Position numbers and translations under genes: made by a program. 43,576 nucleotides of DNA, taken from contig NZ_BAJQ01000021.1 in NCBI RefSeq assembly GCF_000613785.1, forward strand, positions 1 through 43,576, given 5' to 3'. The notes under the pieces are model-generated. The model had not been told where the DNA came from. It ran no database searches and saw only the letters and a program-made list of their open reading frames with translations. The DNA is from Segatella oulorum JCM 14966. GTDB taxonomy: Bacteria; Bacteroidota; Bacteroidia; Bacteroidales; Bacteroidaceae. Below, piece by piece: positions 24,333-33,348 of the stretch. The number at the start of each line of letters is the position of its first letter. Within the stretch, counting starts at the first letter, position 1.

Positions 24333-24363
24333 TTTGCGTTCTCAAAAGAATATGTTAAATTTG
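24333..24363 (+). promoter_or_regulatory. promoter of the aldolase gene
   Basis: TTTG (24333-24336), 19-nt spacer, TAAATTTG (24356-24363): a full match to the Bacteroidetes consensus. Leader about 63 nt. Confidence 0.8.
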
Positions 24364-24429
24364 CAGTACTTATAAAAAGTGATAACAATTCATTTGGAAC
24401 ATTCATTCATTTAAATAAAAATCATAATT

Positions 24430-25437
24430 ATGGCAGTTAGTTATAAAGATTTAGGTCTTGTGAACACGCGTGAAATGTTCAAAAGAGCAATCAAAGGTGG
24501 TTATGCAATTCCTGCATTTAATTTCAACAACTTGGAACAGCTCCAGGCAATTATCACCGCTTCTTCAGAATTGAAGTCGCCCGTTATTCTTCAGGTTTCT
24601 AAAGGAGCTCGTAACTATGCAAACCCAACTCTCCTTCGTTATATGGCTGAAGGTGCCGTTGCGTATGCAAAAGAATTGGGTTGTGCACATCCCGAAATCG
24701 TGCTCCATTTGGACCATGGCGATAGCTTTGAGTTGTGCAAAAGCTGTGTAGACATGGGCTTCTCTTCAGTGATGATTGATGGTTCTGCACTTCCTTACGA
24801 AGAAAACATCGCTTTAACGAAGAAGGTTGTGGAATATGCACATCAGTTTGATGTTACGGTTGAGGCCGAATTAGGTGTGTTAGCAGGTGTTGAAGACGAA
24901 GTGGCTTCTGAAGTTTCTCACTACACCAAGCCCGAAGAAGTTGTTGATTTCGCTACACGTACAGGTTGCGATTCGTTGGCAATTTCTATTGGTACGTCTC
25001 ATGGTGCCTACAAGTTCACGCCCGAACAGTGCACACGTGACCCGAAAACCGGTCGCTTAGTTCCTCCTCCATTGGCATTCGATGTGTTGGCAGAGATTGA
25101 GAAACAGCTTCCTGGATTCCCCATTGTATTGCATGGTTCATCTTCTGTTCCTCAGGAATATGTGGATATCATCAACAAGTTTGGTGGCAAGTTGCCTAAT
25201 GCAGTGGGTATCCCTGAAGAGCAACTCCGTAAGGCTTCGAAGAGTGCTGTATGCAAAATTAATATCGATTCAGACTCTCGTTTGGCTTATACTGCAGGTG
25301 TTCGTGAGACATTGGCAGAGCATCCCGACTACTTTGACCCACGTCAATATGGCAAGGTTGCCCGCAACTACATGATCGATATGTACAAACATAAGATCAC
25401 TGACGTATTGGGTTCAGAGAATAAATTAGCCGAATAA
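24430..25437 (+). CDS. fba: class II fructose-bisphosphate aldolase
   Basis: A 335-aa zinc-dependent aldolase that splits fructose 1,6-bisphosphate in glycolysis. Seen: AIPAFNFNNLEQLQAI near the N-terminus, LHLDHGDSFE with the catalytic Asp near 95 and a zinc His at 96, TVEAELGVLAGVED, SIGTSHGAYKF with another zinc His, LHGSSSVP and KINIDSDSR. Length fits the longer class IIB forms. It is monocistronic, with a strong promoter and a hairpin terminator, as expected for a highly expressed gene. Codon choice near the N-terminus appears strongly biased. Confidence 0.95.
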   Translation: MAVSYKDLGLVNTREMFKRAIKGGYAIPAFNFNNLEQLQAIITASSELKSPVILQVSKGARNYANPTLLRYMAEGAVAYAKELGCAHPEIVLHLDHGDSFELCKSCVDMGFSSVMIDGSALPYEENIALTKKVVEYAHQFDVTVEAELGVLAGVEDEVASEVSHYTKPEEVVDFATRTGCDSLAISIGTSHGAYKFTPEQCTRDPKTGRLVPPPLAFDVLAEIEKQLPGFPIVLHGSSSVPQEYVDIINKFGGKLPNAVGIPEEQLRKASKSAVCKINIDSDSRLAYTAGVRETLAEHPDYFDPRQYGKVARNYMIDMYKHKITDVLGSENKLAE

Positions 25438-25478
25438 GGGTAATTTAAGATTGAATAATCGTATTTTTTAATATGAAT

Positions 25479-25512
25479 AAAAGGCGGAAGTTGTTGAGAC
25501 TTTCGCCTTTTT
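25479..25512. terminator. terminator after fba
   Basis: AAAAGGCGGAAG pairs with CTTTCGCCTTTT across a short loop, ending in a T-run on the plus strand. The A-run on its left side means it can also stop the convergent radical SAM gene. Confidence 0.8.
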
Positions 25513-25540
25513 AGTTCTTTATCATGAGCCAAATGACACC

Positions 25541-26323
25541 TTAATAGGAGGCAGAACAGGGTATCCCGGCCGCAATAACCTGTGCTTTGATGGCATCAAG
25601 TTCTTGTGGAGTAGCCTTAAAGAGGGTTTGATCGGGTGTCTCTCTGTCAATGGTGTAGACCATCACCGATTGAGGTTGTATGGCTTTAACGGCAGCTAAC
25701 CAGGGTAAGACGTAGTGGTCTGAGAGGTTGCTTACATCGTTTCCATGCATGTCTTGCCCTTTTAGAAACATGGTTTGAATGATGATATGCCCTTGAAAGC
25801 GCTTCATGTTCTCGATAATTTCTTCCACCTTGTAATGTAATCCTGTAGGTCGGTCAACGCGTTGGATATAGTTTGCGTCGATAGTGTCTAATTTAAGTAT
25901 GTTGTTGTCTACGAGCATCAGTGCCTCGAACACGTTGGGATGATGGATGAATGTGCTATTGCTGAGCACGCTGATCTTTGCGTTGGGACAGTATTTGTCG
26001 CGCAACATTCGGGTGTCAACAATAATCTCTTTGAAGGCCGGATGTGCGGTAGGCTCGCCATTTCCGGCAAAAGTGAGTACGTCGGGCAGTTGCTTTTGGG
26101 CAGCCATTTCTTGGAGTTTAACCTCAAGTTTCAGCCTCACTTCTTCCCGTGTGGGACGGCGTTGCGATGGAATATGGCTCTGATTAAATCCACATTCACA
26201 ATAAATGCAATCGAAAGTGCAGACCTTTCCATCGGCAGGCATGAGGTTTATGCCTAATGAAATGCCTAATCTTCGGCTGTGAACAGGACCGAAAATAGGG
26301 GCGGGATATATTATTGTACTCAT
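25541..26323 (-). CDS. radical SAM protein (COG0731-like)
   Basis: A 260-aa radical SAM enzyme. The cluster motif is CTFDCIYC with Cys at 35, 39 and 42 that bind the 4Fe-4S cluster; TFAGNGEPTAHP is the SAM-binding GGE-like motif. MSTIIYPAPIFGPVHSRRLGISLGINLMP is a start seen in the COG0731 group related to the tRNA wybutosine enzyme TYW1. Substrate and reaction are unknown in bacteria. A -7 box lies nine to sixteen bases upstream of the ATG, predicting a leader of about five bases. Confidence 0.85.
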   Translation of the reverse strand: MSTIIYPAPIFGPVHSRRLGISLGINLMPADGKVCTFDCIYCECGFNQSHIPSQRRPTREEVRLKLEVKLQEMAAQKQLPDVLTFAGNGEPTAHPAFKEIIVDTRMLRDKYCPNAKISVLSNSTFIHHPNVFEALMLVDNNILKLDTIDANYIQRVDRPTGLHYKVEEIIENMKRFQGHIIIQTMFLKGQDMHGNDVSNLSDHYVLPWLAAVKAIQPQSVMVYTIDRETPDQTLFKATPQELDAIKAQVIAAGIPCSASY

Positions 26324-26331
26324 AAGGACAG

Positions 26332-26339
26332 CAAAGTTA
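26332..26339 (-). promoter_or_regulatory. -7 box of the radical SAM gene
   Basis: TAACTTTG on the minus strand, predicted start near 26328, five bases from the ATG at 26323. No clear -33 element. Confidence 0.5.
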
Positions 26340-26410
26340 CGGAATCTATTTCAGCCACTTTCTGTTTTAAAAGATTTAGAAGGATATTAACGTTAAGGGA
26401 CGTTAAACAA

Positions 26411-26441
26411 TTGCTCTCCGCTGTTTTTTGCATTACCTTTG
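26411..26441 (+). promoter_or_regulatory. promoter of the ftsX-folK operon
   Basis: TTG (26411-26413), 20-nt spacer, TACCTTTG (26434-26441). Predicted start near 26445, 30-nt leader. Just upstream lies a direct repeat of ACGTTAA (near 26390-26406), a possible regulator site. Confidence 0.7.
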
Positions 26442-26474
26442 CAAGATATTAGGTGTGGTATATACTTTTCTTAG

Positions 26475-27353
26475 ATGAGACAACGTTATAAAAGGTCGGG
26501 AAATCATTATGGATTGCAAGGCGTGACCCTCTGTATCAGTACGGCAATGGTGCTGATTCTGTTAGGAATGGTCGTGTTTTCAGTGCTCGCAGCACATAAT
26601 ATGTCGACTTATGTAAAAGAGCATTTGTTGGTTACAATGACATTCCAAGATGACGTAACCCATTCTGAAGCGCAGCAAGTTTGTGCAAAGTTGCGCCAGT
26701 ATCCTTATATCACAAGCGTAAATTTTATTAGCAAAGAGCAGGCTTTAGCCGAGCAAAAGCGTGCCATGGGCACTGATCCTTCAGAGTTTATTGGCATGAA
26801 TCCGTTCTTGAGTTCCATAGAGATTCGCTTGAAAGGTGATTACGCTAACAACGATTCTTTAGCATGGATAACGAAGGATTTGCAGCGCTATCCTAAGGTG
26901 GGGAAGGTGAGTTATGAGCGTGGTTTGGTGGAGAGTGTCAACCAAACGCTACAAAAGTTTAGCGTCATACTTTTGGTATTGGCCGCCTTACTGACATTCG
27001 TTTCTTTCTCGCTCATCAACAGTTCTACGCGGTTAGACATTTATTCGCGTCGTTTTTCCATTCATATTATGAAGTTGGTCGGCGCATCATGGGGCTTTAT
27101 TCGTCGTCCCTTTGTGTGTCGGGCAATAGCGGTTGGTGTGGTAGCGGCATTGATAGCCGTGGGCGTTTTGGGTGCATGTTTGTATGCATTGTATTGTTCT
27201 GAGCCCGACGTATTGTTGGTTGTTACCCCCGATGTGATAGGCATCACGGTTGTCTCGGTGTTCTTTTTTGGCATAGTCATTACAGGGATTTGTGCCAATC
27301 TATCGGTGACAAAGTTCTTAAAGATGAAGGCCAGCGAGCTTTATAAGATATAG
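26475..27353 (+). CDS. ftsX: cell division protein FtsX (permease-like)
   Basis: A 292-aa inner membrane protein with the FtsX layout: one helix near the N-terminus (about 18-42), an extracytoplasmic domain (about 45-165), and three helices in the C-terminal half (about 170-190, 220-245, 260-282). SSTRLDIYSRRFSIHIMKLVGA is the conserved cytoplasmic coupling segment. With the ATPase FtsE (not in the window) it controls peptidoglycan hydrolases at the septum. It opens an operon with DUF3098, uppP, truB, queA and folK, the usual order in Bacteroidales. Confidence 0.92.
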   Translation: MRQRYKRSGNHYGLQGVTLCISTAMVLILLGMVVFSVLAAHNMSTYVKEHLLVTMTFQDDVTHSEAQQVCAKLRQYPYITSVNFISKEQALAEQKRAMGTDPSEFIGMNPFLSSIEIRLKGDYANNDSLAWITKDLQRYPKVGKVSYERGLVESVNQTLQKFSVILLVLAALLTFVSFSLINSSTRLDIYSRRFSIHIMKLVGASWGFIRRPFVCRAIAVGVVAALIAVGVLGACLYALYCSEPDVLLVVTPDVIGITVVSVFFFGIVITGICANLSVTKFLKMKASELYKI

Positions 27354-27426
27354 TAAATACGAAAACGCTGTTTCAATGTCGGGCTTTTGACGCTGCATTG
27401 TAACGGCAAATGCAAGATTAAATAAA

Positions 27427-27663
27427 ATGGATAAGAAGAATTTTGCCTTTGATAAAGTCAATTTCATATTGTTGGCTGTGGGCATGTGTGTAGTGATATT
27501 AGGCTTTATTTTGATGAGTGGCGGTGGTTCTACCGAGACAACTTTCGATGAAAATATCTTTAGTCCCCTACGCATTAAGGTGGCTCCTGTAGTGTGTTTT
27601 GTCGGATTCATTTCCATTATTTATGCTATTATGCATAAACCTAAGACGAAACAGGACGAATAA
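27427..27663 (+). CDS. DUF3098 family small membrane protein
   Basis: A 78-aa protein with two membrane helices (about 12-29 and 52-68) separated by [23 protein letters not shown], characteristic of DUF3098. The family sits between ftsX and uppP in Bacteroidetes and has no assigned function; the context suggests a link to the cell envelope or division. The next gene starts 6 nt after its stop. Confidence 0.88.
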   Translation: MDKKNFAFDKVNFILLAVGMCVVILGFILMSGGGSTETTFDENIFSPLRIKVAPVVCFVGFISIIYAIMHKPKTKQDE

Positions 27664-27668
27664 GGCTT

Positions 27669-28500
27669 ATGGATTTCATTCAAACTATTATCATTGCCAT
27701 TGTAGAAGGGCTGACAGAATTCCTTCCTGTCTCGTCAACAGGGCACATGATTATCACGCAAAATCTCTTAGGTGTGCCTAAAGGTGACCCCTTTGTGCAT
27801 GCTTTCACCTTTATTATTCAGTTTGGAGCCATCCTATCTGTGGTGTGTTTGTATTGGAAACATTTCTTTCAAATGCGCACAAAGGGAGAGTTTCAAGCTA
27901 AGTTAAGGTTCTATGGGCTACTGATAGTTGGCGTCTTTCCTGCTGTTGTGGTAGGCTTGTTGGCTAAAAAAAAGTGGTCTTTTAGATTGGCTTTTGGACA
28001 GTGTTACCGTCGTTGCCATCACCTTAGTATTAGGAGGTGTGTTCATGTTGTTCTGCGATAGGCTGTTCAACGCAACGGATAAAACGAACGAAGTGAATTG
28101 GAAACGCGCCTTTAAGATTGGTTGTTTCCAGTGTTTGTCGGTCATTCCGGGCATGAGTCGCAGCATGTCTACCATCGTAGGTGGCATGCAACAGGGACTA
28201 ACGCGTAAGCGAGCGGCTGAGTTTTCATTCTTCTTAGCGGTTCCAACGATGGCAGGTGCGACACTATTAGACCTATTAGAAATGTTTAAAGAAGGCACTA
28301 ATTGGGCTACAACCACCAATATAGAGCTGTTGCTTTTGGGCTGCATAGTGGCATTTGTCGTTGCCATCTTTGCCATGAAATGGTTTGTTGCTTTCTTGAC
28401 AAAATATGGTTTTAAAGCCTTTGGTTGGTATCGAATTATCGTCGGTTTGGTGATTCTTGTGCTTTTAGCAACAGGACATTCTTTGGCAATGGTTGACTGA
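27669..28500 (+). CDS. uppP: undecaprenyl-diphosphatase (frameshifted in an A-run)
   Basis: An integral membrane phosphatase (BacA/UppP) that recycles undecaprenyl pyrophosphate, the lipid carrier for peptidoglycan and polysaccharides. Seen: [16 protein letters not shown] in the first part and [12 protein letters not shown] in the second, the two family signatures with catalytic residues. The frame breaks at the eight-A run 27966-27973: with seven A the sequence reads [27 protein letters not shown] without interruption, giving about 276 aa, normal length. The stop TGA overlaps the truB ATG by one base (TGATG), so the two are translationally coupled. Confidence 0.92.
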
Positions 28501-29191
28501 TGGATTTCAAAGCAGGCGAAATTTTTGCAATAGATAAGCCTATCGTGTATCGAGTTTTGGGGCTTTAGCTCATGTACGCTATGTGCTTTCCCGCGCATTG
28601 GGTTATAAAGTGAAGATTGGTCACGCCGGAACTTTGGATCCATTGGCTACAGGTGTGCTCATTCTTTGCACCGGAAAGGCCACCAAACGCATAGAAGAAT
28701 TTCAGGGACAAACGAAAGAATATGTGGCCACCTTGCAGTTAGGGGCAACAACAGCAAGCTATGATATGGAGCATGAAGTAAGCGAAACGTTTGCAACGGC
28801 TCATATTACACGCGCCCTCATTGATGAAAAGTTAGCCCAGTTTGTGGGCGATATTCTCCAAACCCCACCCAGTTATAGCGCCGTAAAGGTGAAAGGTGAG
28901 CGCGCTTATGACCTGCGTCGTTCAGGCGAATCGGTGCAGTTGAAGCCCAAGCAAGTGCATATTGAGCAGATAGAAGTGCTGCATTTCGATGCCAAGCGCA
29001 TGCGATTGCAGCTTCGTGTCGTGTGTGGAAAGGGCACTTATATTCGTGCTTTGGCGCGCGATTTGGGCAGAGCGTTGCAAAGTGGTGCCTATTTAACCGA
29101 GTTGAGGCGCACACGTGTGGGTGCATTTACGATTGATACTTGCCTTGATTACGAAAACATTCAGGCTTGGTTAGACGAAAAAGAAATTTAA
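28500..29191 (+). CDS. truB: tRNA pseudouridine-55 synthase (frameshifted in this sequence)
   Basis: Makes pseudouridine 55 in the T-loop of tRNAs. Seen: [15 protein letters not shown] at the start, then in another frame [15 protein letters not shown] and [16 protein letters not shown] with the catalytic Asp, followed by [16 protein letters not shown] and [12 protein letters not shown]. The break is near 28543: one missing G would restore [16 protein letters not shown]. Repaired length is about 230 aa, typical for the family. The ATG overlaps the uppP stop, and queA begins 13 nt after its stop. Confidence 0.92.
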
Positions 29192-29204
29192 AGAAACGAG
29201 ATAT

Positions 29205-30371
29205 ATGAAGTTATCGCAATTCAAATTCAATTTACCCCAAGAGCTCATTGCGCTCTATCCCCATAGCTTCACACGGGAGTTTAAACATGAAGATGGCAGC
29301 GTTGAGCGTTTCCATGTGACGCGACGCGATGAATGTCGTTTGATGGTTTTGCATACTAAATCGGGTGAAATCGAACTCTTTCACAAAGATGCCGATGGAA
29401 AATCTATCAAAGGAGACTATTTAGACTTCCGCAATCTTTTAGATTATTTTGATGAAGGCGACACCTTTATCTTCAATGATACAAAGGTTTTTCCGGCGCG
29501 TCTCTATGGAACAAAGGAGAAGACCGATGCAAAAATAGAAGTATTTTTGCTGCGTGAGCTCAATGCCGAAATGCGTTTGTGGGATGTTTTGGTTGAGCCT
29601 GCCCGCAAAATCCGCATTGGCAACAAACTCTTTTTCGATGATACGGGTTCTATGGTAGCCGAAGTTATCGACAATACCACCAGCCGTGGGCGCACATTGC
29701 GTTTCCTTTATGATTGCGATCACGAGGAGTTTAAACGCGAACTCTATTCGTTAGGCGAGGCCCCTTTACCACGCTATGTCATTGATTATCGCGAGGATCA
29801 TCATGCCACTGCTGAGGATTTGGAGCAATTTCAAACCGTTTTTGCCCAGGCAGAAGGTGCTGTAACGGCACCTGCTACAGGCCTTCATTTCAGTCGTGAA
29901 CTGATGAAACGTATGGAAATCAGGGGCATTCGTCATGCTTTTATCACGTTGCATTGTGGTTTAGGCACATTCAATCCCATTGAAGTTGAAGACTTAACCA
30001 AGCATAAGATGGACTCAGAGCAAATGCTGATTCACGCTGAAGCTTGCCGGATTGTGAACGAGGCAAAGCGTGAAGGGAAGCGCATTCTCTCAGTAGGCAC
30101 CAGCGTTGTGAAGGCTACAGAGACAGCAGTTGGTACCGATGGTATGTTGAAAGAGTATGATGGTTGGACGAATAAGTTCATCTTCCCCCCTTATGATTTC
30201 GGACTATCCAATGCGATGGTGGCCAATTTCTATCATCCTTTGTCCACATTGTTGATGGAGACTGCGGCATTTGGCGGGTATGATGCTGTGATGGAGTGTT
30301 ATCGTTTGGCCGTGGAACATGGCTATAAGTTTGGCTGTTACGGCGATGCCTTGCTCATTTTGAACGATTAA
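29205..30371 (+). CDS. queA: S-adenosylmethionine:tRNA ribosyltransferase-isomerase
   Basis: A 388-aa enzyme that transfers and isomerises the ribose of SAM to make epoxyqueuosine in tRNA wobble positions. Seen: [14 protein letters not shown] at the start, [15 protein letters not shown], the signature [28 protein letters not shown] and [11 protein letters not shown], and [29 protein letters not shown] near the end. Somewhat longer than the E. coli protein, as is usual in Bacteroidetes, mainly by an N-terminal insertion with the segment [14 protein letters not shown]. Within the ftsX operon, between truB and folK; a second tRNA modification gene in the same unit. Confidence 0.95.
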   Translation: MKLSQFKFNLPQELIALYPHSFTREFKHEDGSVERFHVTRRDECRLMVLHTKSGEIELFHKDADGKSIKGDYLDFRNLLDYFDEGDTFIFNDTKVFPARLYGTKEKTDAKIEVFLLRELNAEMRLWDVLVEPARKIRIGNKLFFDDTGSMVAEVIDNTTSRGRTLRFLYDCDHEEFKRELYSLGEAPLPRYVIDYREDHHATAEDLEQFQTVFAQAEGAVTAPATGLHFSRELMKRMEIRGIRHAFITLHCGLGTFNPIEVEDLTKHKMDSEQMLIHAEACRIVNEAKREGKRILSVGTSVVKATETAVGTDGMLKEYDGWTNKFIFPPYDFGLSNAMVANFYHPLSTLLMETAAFGGYDAVMECYRLAVEHGYKFGCYGDALLILND

Positions 30372-30382
30372 AGAAGTCGTTC

Positions 30383-30790
30383 GTGCATACCATTTATTTG
30401 AGCTTAGGCACCAATTTAGGTTCGCGCGAAGACAACCTTGAACGCGCCTTGCACTTGCTTCAGGAGCAAGTGGGCGCGCTTTTGCGTCGCTCTTCGGTGC
30501 ATGAAACCGCACCATGGGGCTTTGAATCGTCCCACATGTTTCTCAATCTCTGCGTCTGTATGGCAACTTCACTGTCGCCTTTGCAGCTGTTAGCGACAAC
30601 AAAACAGATTGAAAGACAGTTGGGACGGACACAAAAGAGCGCGCATGGTCACTATGCCGACCGCCTGATAGATATTGATATTTTGCTGTATGACGATGCA
30701 CATATCAACGAACCGGGCCTGGTGATTCCCCATCCGCACATGTATGAGCGCGAATTTGTGATGATGCCGTTAAACGAAATTTTAGAATAA
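30383..30790 (+). CDS. folK: 6-hydroxymethyldihydropterin pyrophosphokinase
   Basis: A 135-aa enzyme of folate synthesis. Seen: YLSLGTNLGSREDNLERAL, ETAPWG, and RLIDIDILLYDD with the two metal-binding Asp, then VIPHPHMYEREFVMMPLNEI. Start is GTG at 30383, 11 nt after the queA stop; no ATG in frame nearby fits the family. It closes the operon and is followed by a hairpin terminator. Confidence 0.93.
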   Translation: MHTIYLSLGTNLGSREDNLERALHLLQEQVGALLRRSSVHETAPWGFESSHMFLNLCVCMATSLSPLQLLATTKQIERQLGRTQKSAHGHYADRLIDIDILLYDDAHINEPGLVIPHPHMYEREFVMMPLNEILE

Positions 30791-30798
30791 GCAACCTA

Positions 30799-30831
30799 AT
30801 CCCCAAGCGGTCGTTAGACCACTTGGGGATT
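30799..30831 (+). terminator. terminator of the ftsX-folK operon
   Basis: ATCCCCAAG-C-GGTC, loop GTTA, GACC-A-CTTGGGGAT: 13 paired bases with one mismatch, followed by TATTTTAG. Starts eight bases after the folK stop. Confidence 0.8.
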
Positions 30832-31204
30832 ATTTTAGATGGGACCATCGTTCTCCGCTCATCTTTCAGTTGCTGGTCGGTAGCCTGTCTATCGTCATCT
30901 CTCAACCTAACCGGCTATGCTTTCGATAAGAAGGGTAACCATCTGACCAGCTCTTAAACAAAATCTGTACGGGGGTTAATAAGCAATTTGAGATCACGAC
31001 TTGCAGAATTTTTTCTGCAAGTCTTTTCTTTGTGCGTTGAGAACCTATGGAGCTGCGATAGAAAAGGGTAGAGATTACGGTGTAAAATGCACTATATTGC
31101 CGTGTAATACCATGCAAATTAGTCTTTAATTCAGATGCTTTTGCGGGTAATGCCGTGTTGAAAGCCCCAGAAATGGCGTAAGGTAACGGTATTAAAAGTA
31201 AAAA

Positions 31205-31228
31205 TGCTCACTTCTCACGAAGCGAGCA
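31205..31228 (-). terminator. terminator of the MORN-like gene
   Basis: TGCTCGCTTC-GTGA-GAAGTGAGCA on the minus strand, fully paired with one G.U, followed by TTTTTACTTTT. The wobble exists only on this strand, consistent with termination of the minus-strand gene that ends at 31293. Confidence 0.8.
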
Positions 31229-31292
31229 CTTGAATACTAAAGATGTTTCAATTAAGACCCAAACAATCTTATCATGAGAGAAAAATAGCTTT

Positions 31293-31802
31293 CTACATCA
31301 ATGCTTTTAATTCCTTTATGGGGCGTTTCTCCATTGCACCATCAGGTAATGTTACCATAAAATGGTCGTGCATTGACTTTCCTTCTTTAAATTGCACCAC
31401 GGCAATGCCTCCCTCACGCAAATGAAGTGTGAAATAGCCATTGCGCTTTCCGTTGACATATTTGCCATGCCATTTTTCTTTTCCATTCTGATAATAGGTT
31501 GTAACTTCGCCATTGAGAATGGTATTTGCATCGTTTCCTAAGTCGATAAAACTATATTCGCCTTCGGCTTTCAGTTGACCATTCATATAGAAATCCTGGA
31601 AAACGTCAACCTTTCCAATGCCTTTGTTCTGCTGCATCAAAAGGCGATAGTACTCGGCTTGCTCGCTATTTTGCACACGCGACATATCGGCTGCATAATA
31701 AATCGTATCGGCCACTACGGTAGCATTTTCTGAAACGTGTTTGCGTGCATAGCTAACAACAGAGAAAAGTGCCATTACTGTTATCAATAGTCCTTGCTTC
31801 AT
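31293..31802 (-). CDS. secreted protein with MORN-like repeats
   Basis: A 169-aa protein with an N-terminal signal peptide (MKQGLLITVMALFSVVSYA). Residues about 70-145 have MORN-variant strands of the form FYMNGQLKAEGEY, TYYQNGKEKWHGKY and NGKRNGYFTLHLREGG, as in YwqK-type and other Bacteroidetes periplasmic proteins. Such repeats form stacked beta-hairpins and often bind protein or lipid; the role is unknown. It stands alone with its own -7 box and terminator. Confidence 0.7.
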   Translation of the reverse strand: MKQGLLITVMALFSVVSYARKHVSENATVVADTIYYAADMSRVQNSEQAEYYRLLMQQNKGIGKVDVFQDFYMNGQLKAEGEYSFIDLGNDANTILNGEVTTYYQNGKEKWHGKYVNGKRNGYFTLHLREGGIAVVQFKEGKSMHDHFMVTLPDGAMEKRPIKELKALM

Positions 31803-32198
31803 AATTGTAATTCTTTTAGGTTAGAGTATTTTTTCTGTTGCAAATATAGAGAAAAAGCATAATAGTTGTTCTAATTCTTAACACTATTTTGCAAATAATT
31901 TTACCTTGAAAATGAGTTGAAATAGGTTGTGCACTTTCAATTTAAAAGTGTATCATTTTTATGCTTTTTACTTATGATTTTAAAAAGCATGATAAGCTAA
32001 TAGGGGCGGGAAAGGAGAGGGTCGCGTTCGAGTTGCTCCTTGCGGTATCCTATTGCGACAGAGAAGCCTCTTTTTATGGCTGTTACTTTTAAATTGAAAG
32101 CTGTTTAGAGGTGTAAAATTGCGTCTTTGAATGTTAATAGAATTGATTTATATCAATTTCGTTAAAAACCATATCAATCGCTTATAGATTGCAACAAA
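31803..32198. other. intergenic region with a large inverted repeat
   Basis: No gene seen. A perfect 16-bp inverted repeat (31934-31949 and 32085-32100, beginning CTTTCAATTTAAAAGT) encloses about 135 bp that include a 10-bp hairpin (31961-31970 / 31981-31990, ATGCTTTTTA). The enclosed part has a G-rich stretch GGGGCGGGAAAGGAGAGGG. Confidence 0.6.
31841..31848 (-). promoter_or_regulatory. -7 box of the MORN-like gene
   Basis: TATATTTG on the minus strand, predicted start near 31837, 35-nt leader. -33 element not clear. Confidence 0.5.
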
Positions 32199-33320
32199 TT
32201 ATTTGAGTTTGATGGGAAGTTGCACCACGCTGCGCACCTTTCTTCCAGATTGTGTTGCGGGTTTCCAGTGCGGCATCGCAAACAATACATCGACAAGGGC
32301 ACGATCGGCCGAGGGAGATAGGGTTTGTTGCATCACGCATTGGCTTAATGTGCCGTCGTTTTCCACGATGAAGCACACTACGCCTTGCTTTGAAAGTCCC
32401 TCGTATTCTGTGGCCTTTGGAAGTGAAAGATGCGCCGTAATATAGTCTGATAGCGATTGGCCTTGAGCGGAAAAGGTTGCGGGTGTATCGGGATTTTGGC
32501 AGACGGTGGTGTCGTTTGCCCATGGATTGTGCATGGGAATAGGCGAGTCATAGCTCGCAGGGAGCGCTTTTTCTTTCAATAATGCTTTGAAAGGTTTGGT
32601 GAGAAAGCGTTTCCATGGCATGATAGGAAGCACGGATGCAACGAGATGGGTGCTATCTTGACCGATAAAAAACTGCATCACTTCGTCGTTGATGGGAGCC
32701 GGCCCGAGTATCACTTGTGCTGCAATCTCGCCATCAAGGGGCTGCTGGAGTCCGGCAGTCAGGGCGTTCCCAAAGACATAGGCGTTGTAATCGTTGTTGA
32801 GAATAGCCGCACTTTTGAATAATTCTTCGCCATTGAATAGGTGTTGCTGTTGCAGGTCGTAGGTGAGTACGGCTAAATGATGGCAGGCCTTTTGCGAAGA
32901 TAAAGCCGCAGGAACAATGTGCTTCTCGACGAGAAAAGAGACGTAACGGCCCTCTGAAAAGCCCAACTTTGCGAGGCGATAGGTGGCATAACAGAACTTG
33001 CTGTCGTCGGGAAGGCTGTCAAGTTGCTGTGTGAGACGGTGTCCATAGTTTTGAAGTTCGGCCTGCATGTTGCTTGTCAGGTCTTCGAGAGAACTATACC
33101 ATAGCAATTGACTGAGCCTTTGTTTCAAGGGCCTTTGTAGATTGAAATCGAGCCATTCTGGCCACTCTAAGTTAATATCCACCACGTTCATTTCGCCTTT
33201 CTCATTGGTGTATACGGCATGATGGCGCACGTAACGCACGCTGTTTCGTGCCATATAAGTCTCTGCGGTGGCTGAGGTGAAGCCTAAAATGAGTAGGCAT
33301 GCAATCAAGAATTGTTTCAT
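32199..33320 (-). CDS. secreted protein with a TonB C-terminal-type domain
   Basis: A 373-aa protein with a signal peptide (MKQFLIACLLILGFTSATA). The N-terminal two thirds (about 20-280) are not recognised with certainty. The last 80 residues (SLSDYITAHLSLPKATEYEGLSKQGVV... to VVQLPIKLK) have the TonB C-terminal domain pattern: P near the first helix, GVVCFIVENDGTL, then an A/P-W-K-PA end. There is no N-terminal membrane anchor with Pro-rich linker, so it is not a standard TonB; many Bacteroidetes periplasmic proteins reuse this domain. Function unknown. Confidence 0.7.
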   Translation of the reverse strand: MKQFLIACLLILGFTSATAETYMARNSVRYVRHHAVYTNEKGEMNVVDINLEWPEWLDFNLQRPLKQRLSQLLWYSSLEDLTSNMQAELQNYGHRLTQQLDSLPDDSKFCYATYRLAKLGFSEGRYVSFLVEKHIVPAALSSQKACHHLAVLTYDLQQQHLFNGEELFKSAAILNNDYNAYVFGNALTAGLQQPLDGEIAAQVILGPAPINDEVMQFFIGQDSTHLVASVLPIMPWKRFLTKPFKALLKEKALPASYDSPIPMHNPWANDTTVCQNPDTPATFSAQGQSLSDYITAHLSLPKATEYEGLSKQGVVCFIVENDGTLSQCVMQQTLSPSADRALVDVLFAMPHWKPATQSGRKVRSVVQLPIKLK

Positions 33321-33340
33321 TTTGCGTTTCTTTTTGTCTG

Positions 33341-33348
33341 CAAAGATA
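33341..33348 (-). promoter_or_regulatory. -7 box of the TonB-C-domain gene
   Basis: TATCTTTG on the minus strand, predicted start near 33337, 17-nt leader to the ATG at 33320. Confidence 0.5.

Larger units (their letters stand above)
30791..31292. other. intergenic region with 22-nt periodic repeats
   Basis: Between the folK terminator and the MORN-like gene's terminator no gene is seen. At about 31071-31160 lies a degenerate 22-nt periodicity (units near 31071, 31093, 31115) related to ANATTGCGCGGTAATNGCNATC, the unit also found at 13217 and 22325. Confidence 0.5.

Noticed and set aside
239..29191. Frameshifted tpiA, hpt, uppP, truB and others as true pseudogenes
   Set aside because: Each is restored to full family length by one 1-2 nt change (two for DUF1599), key residues on both sides are intact, and several functions are essential; they are kept as CDS with a note.
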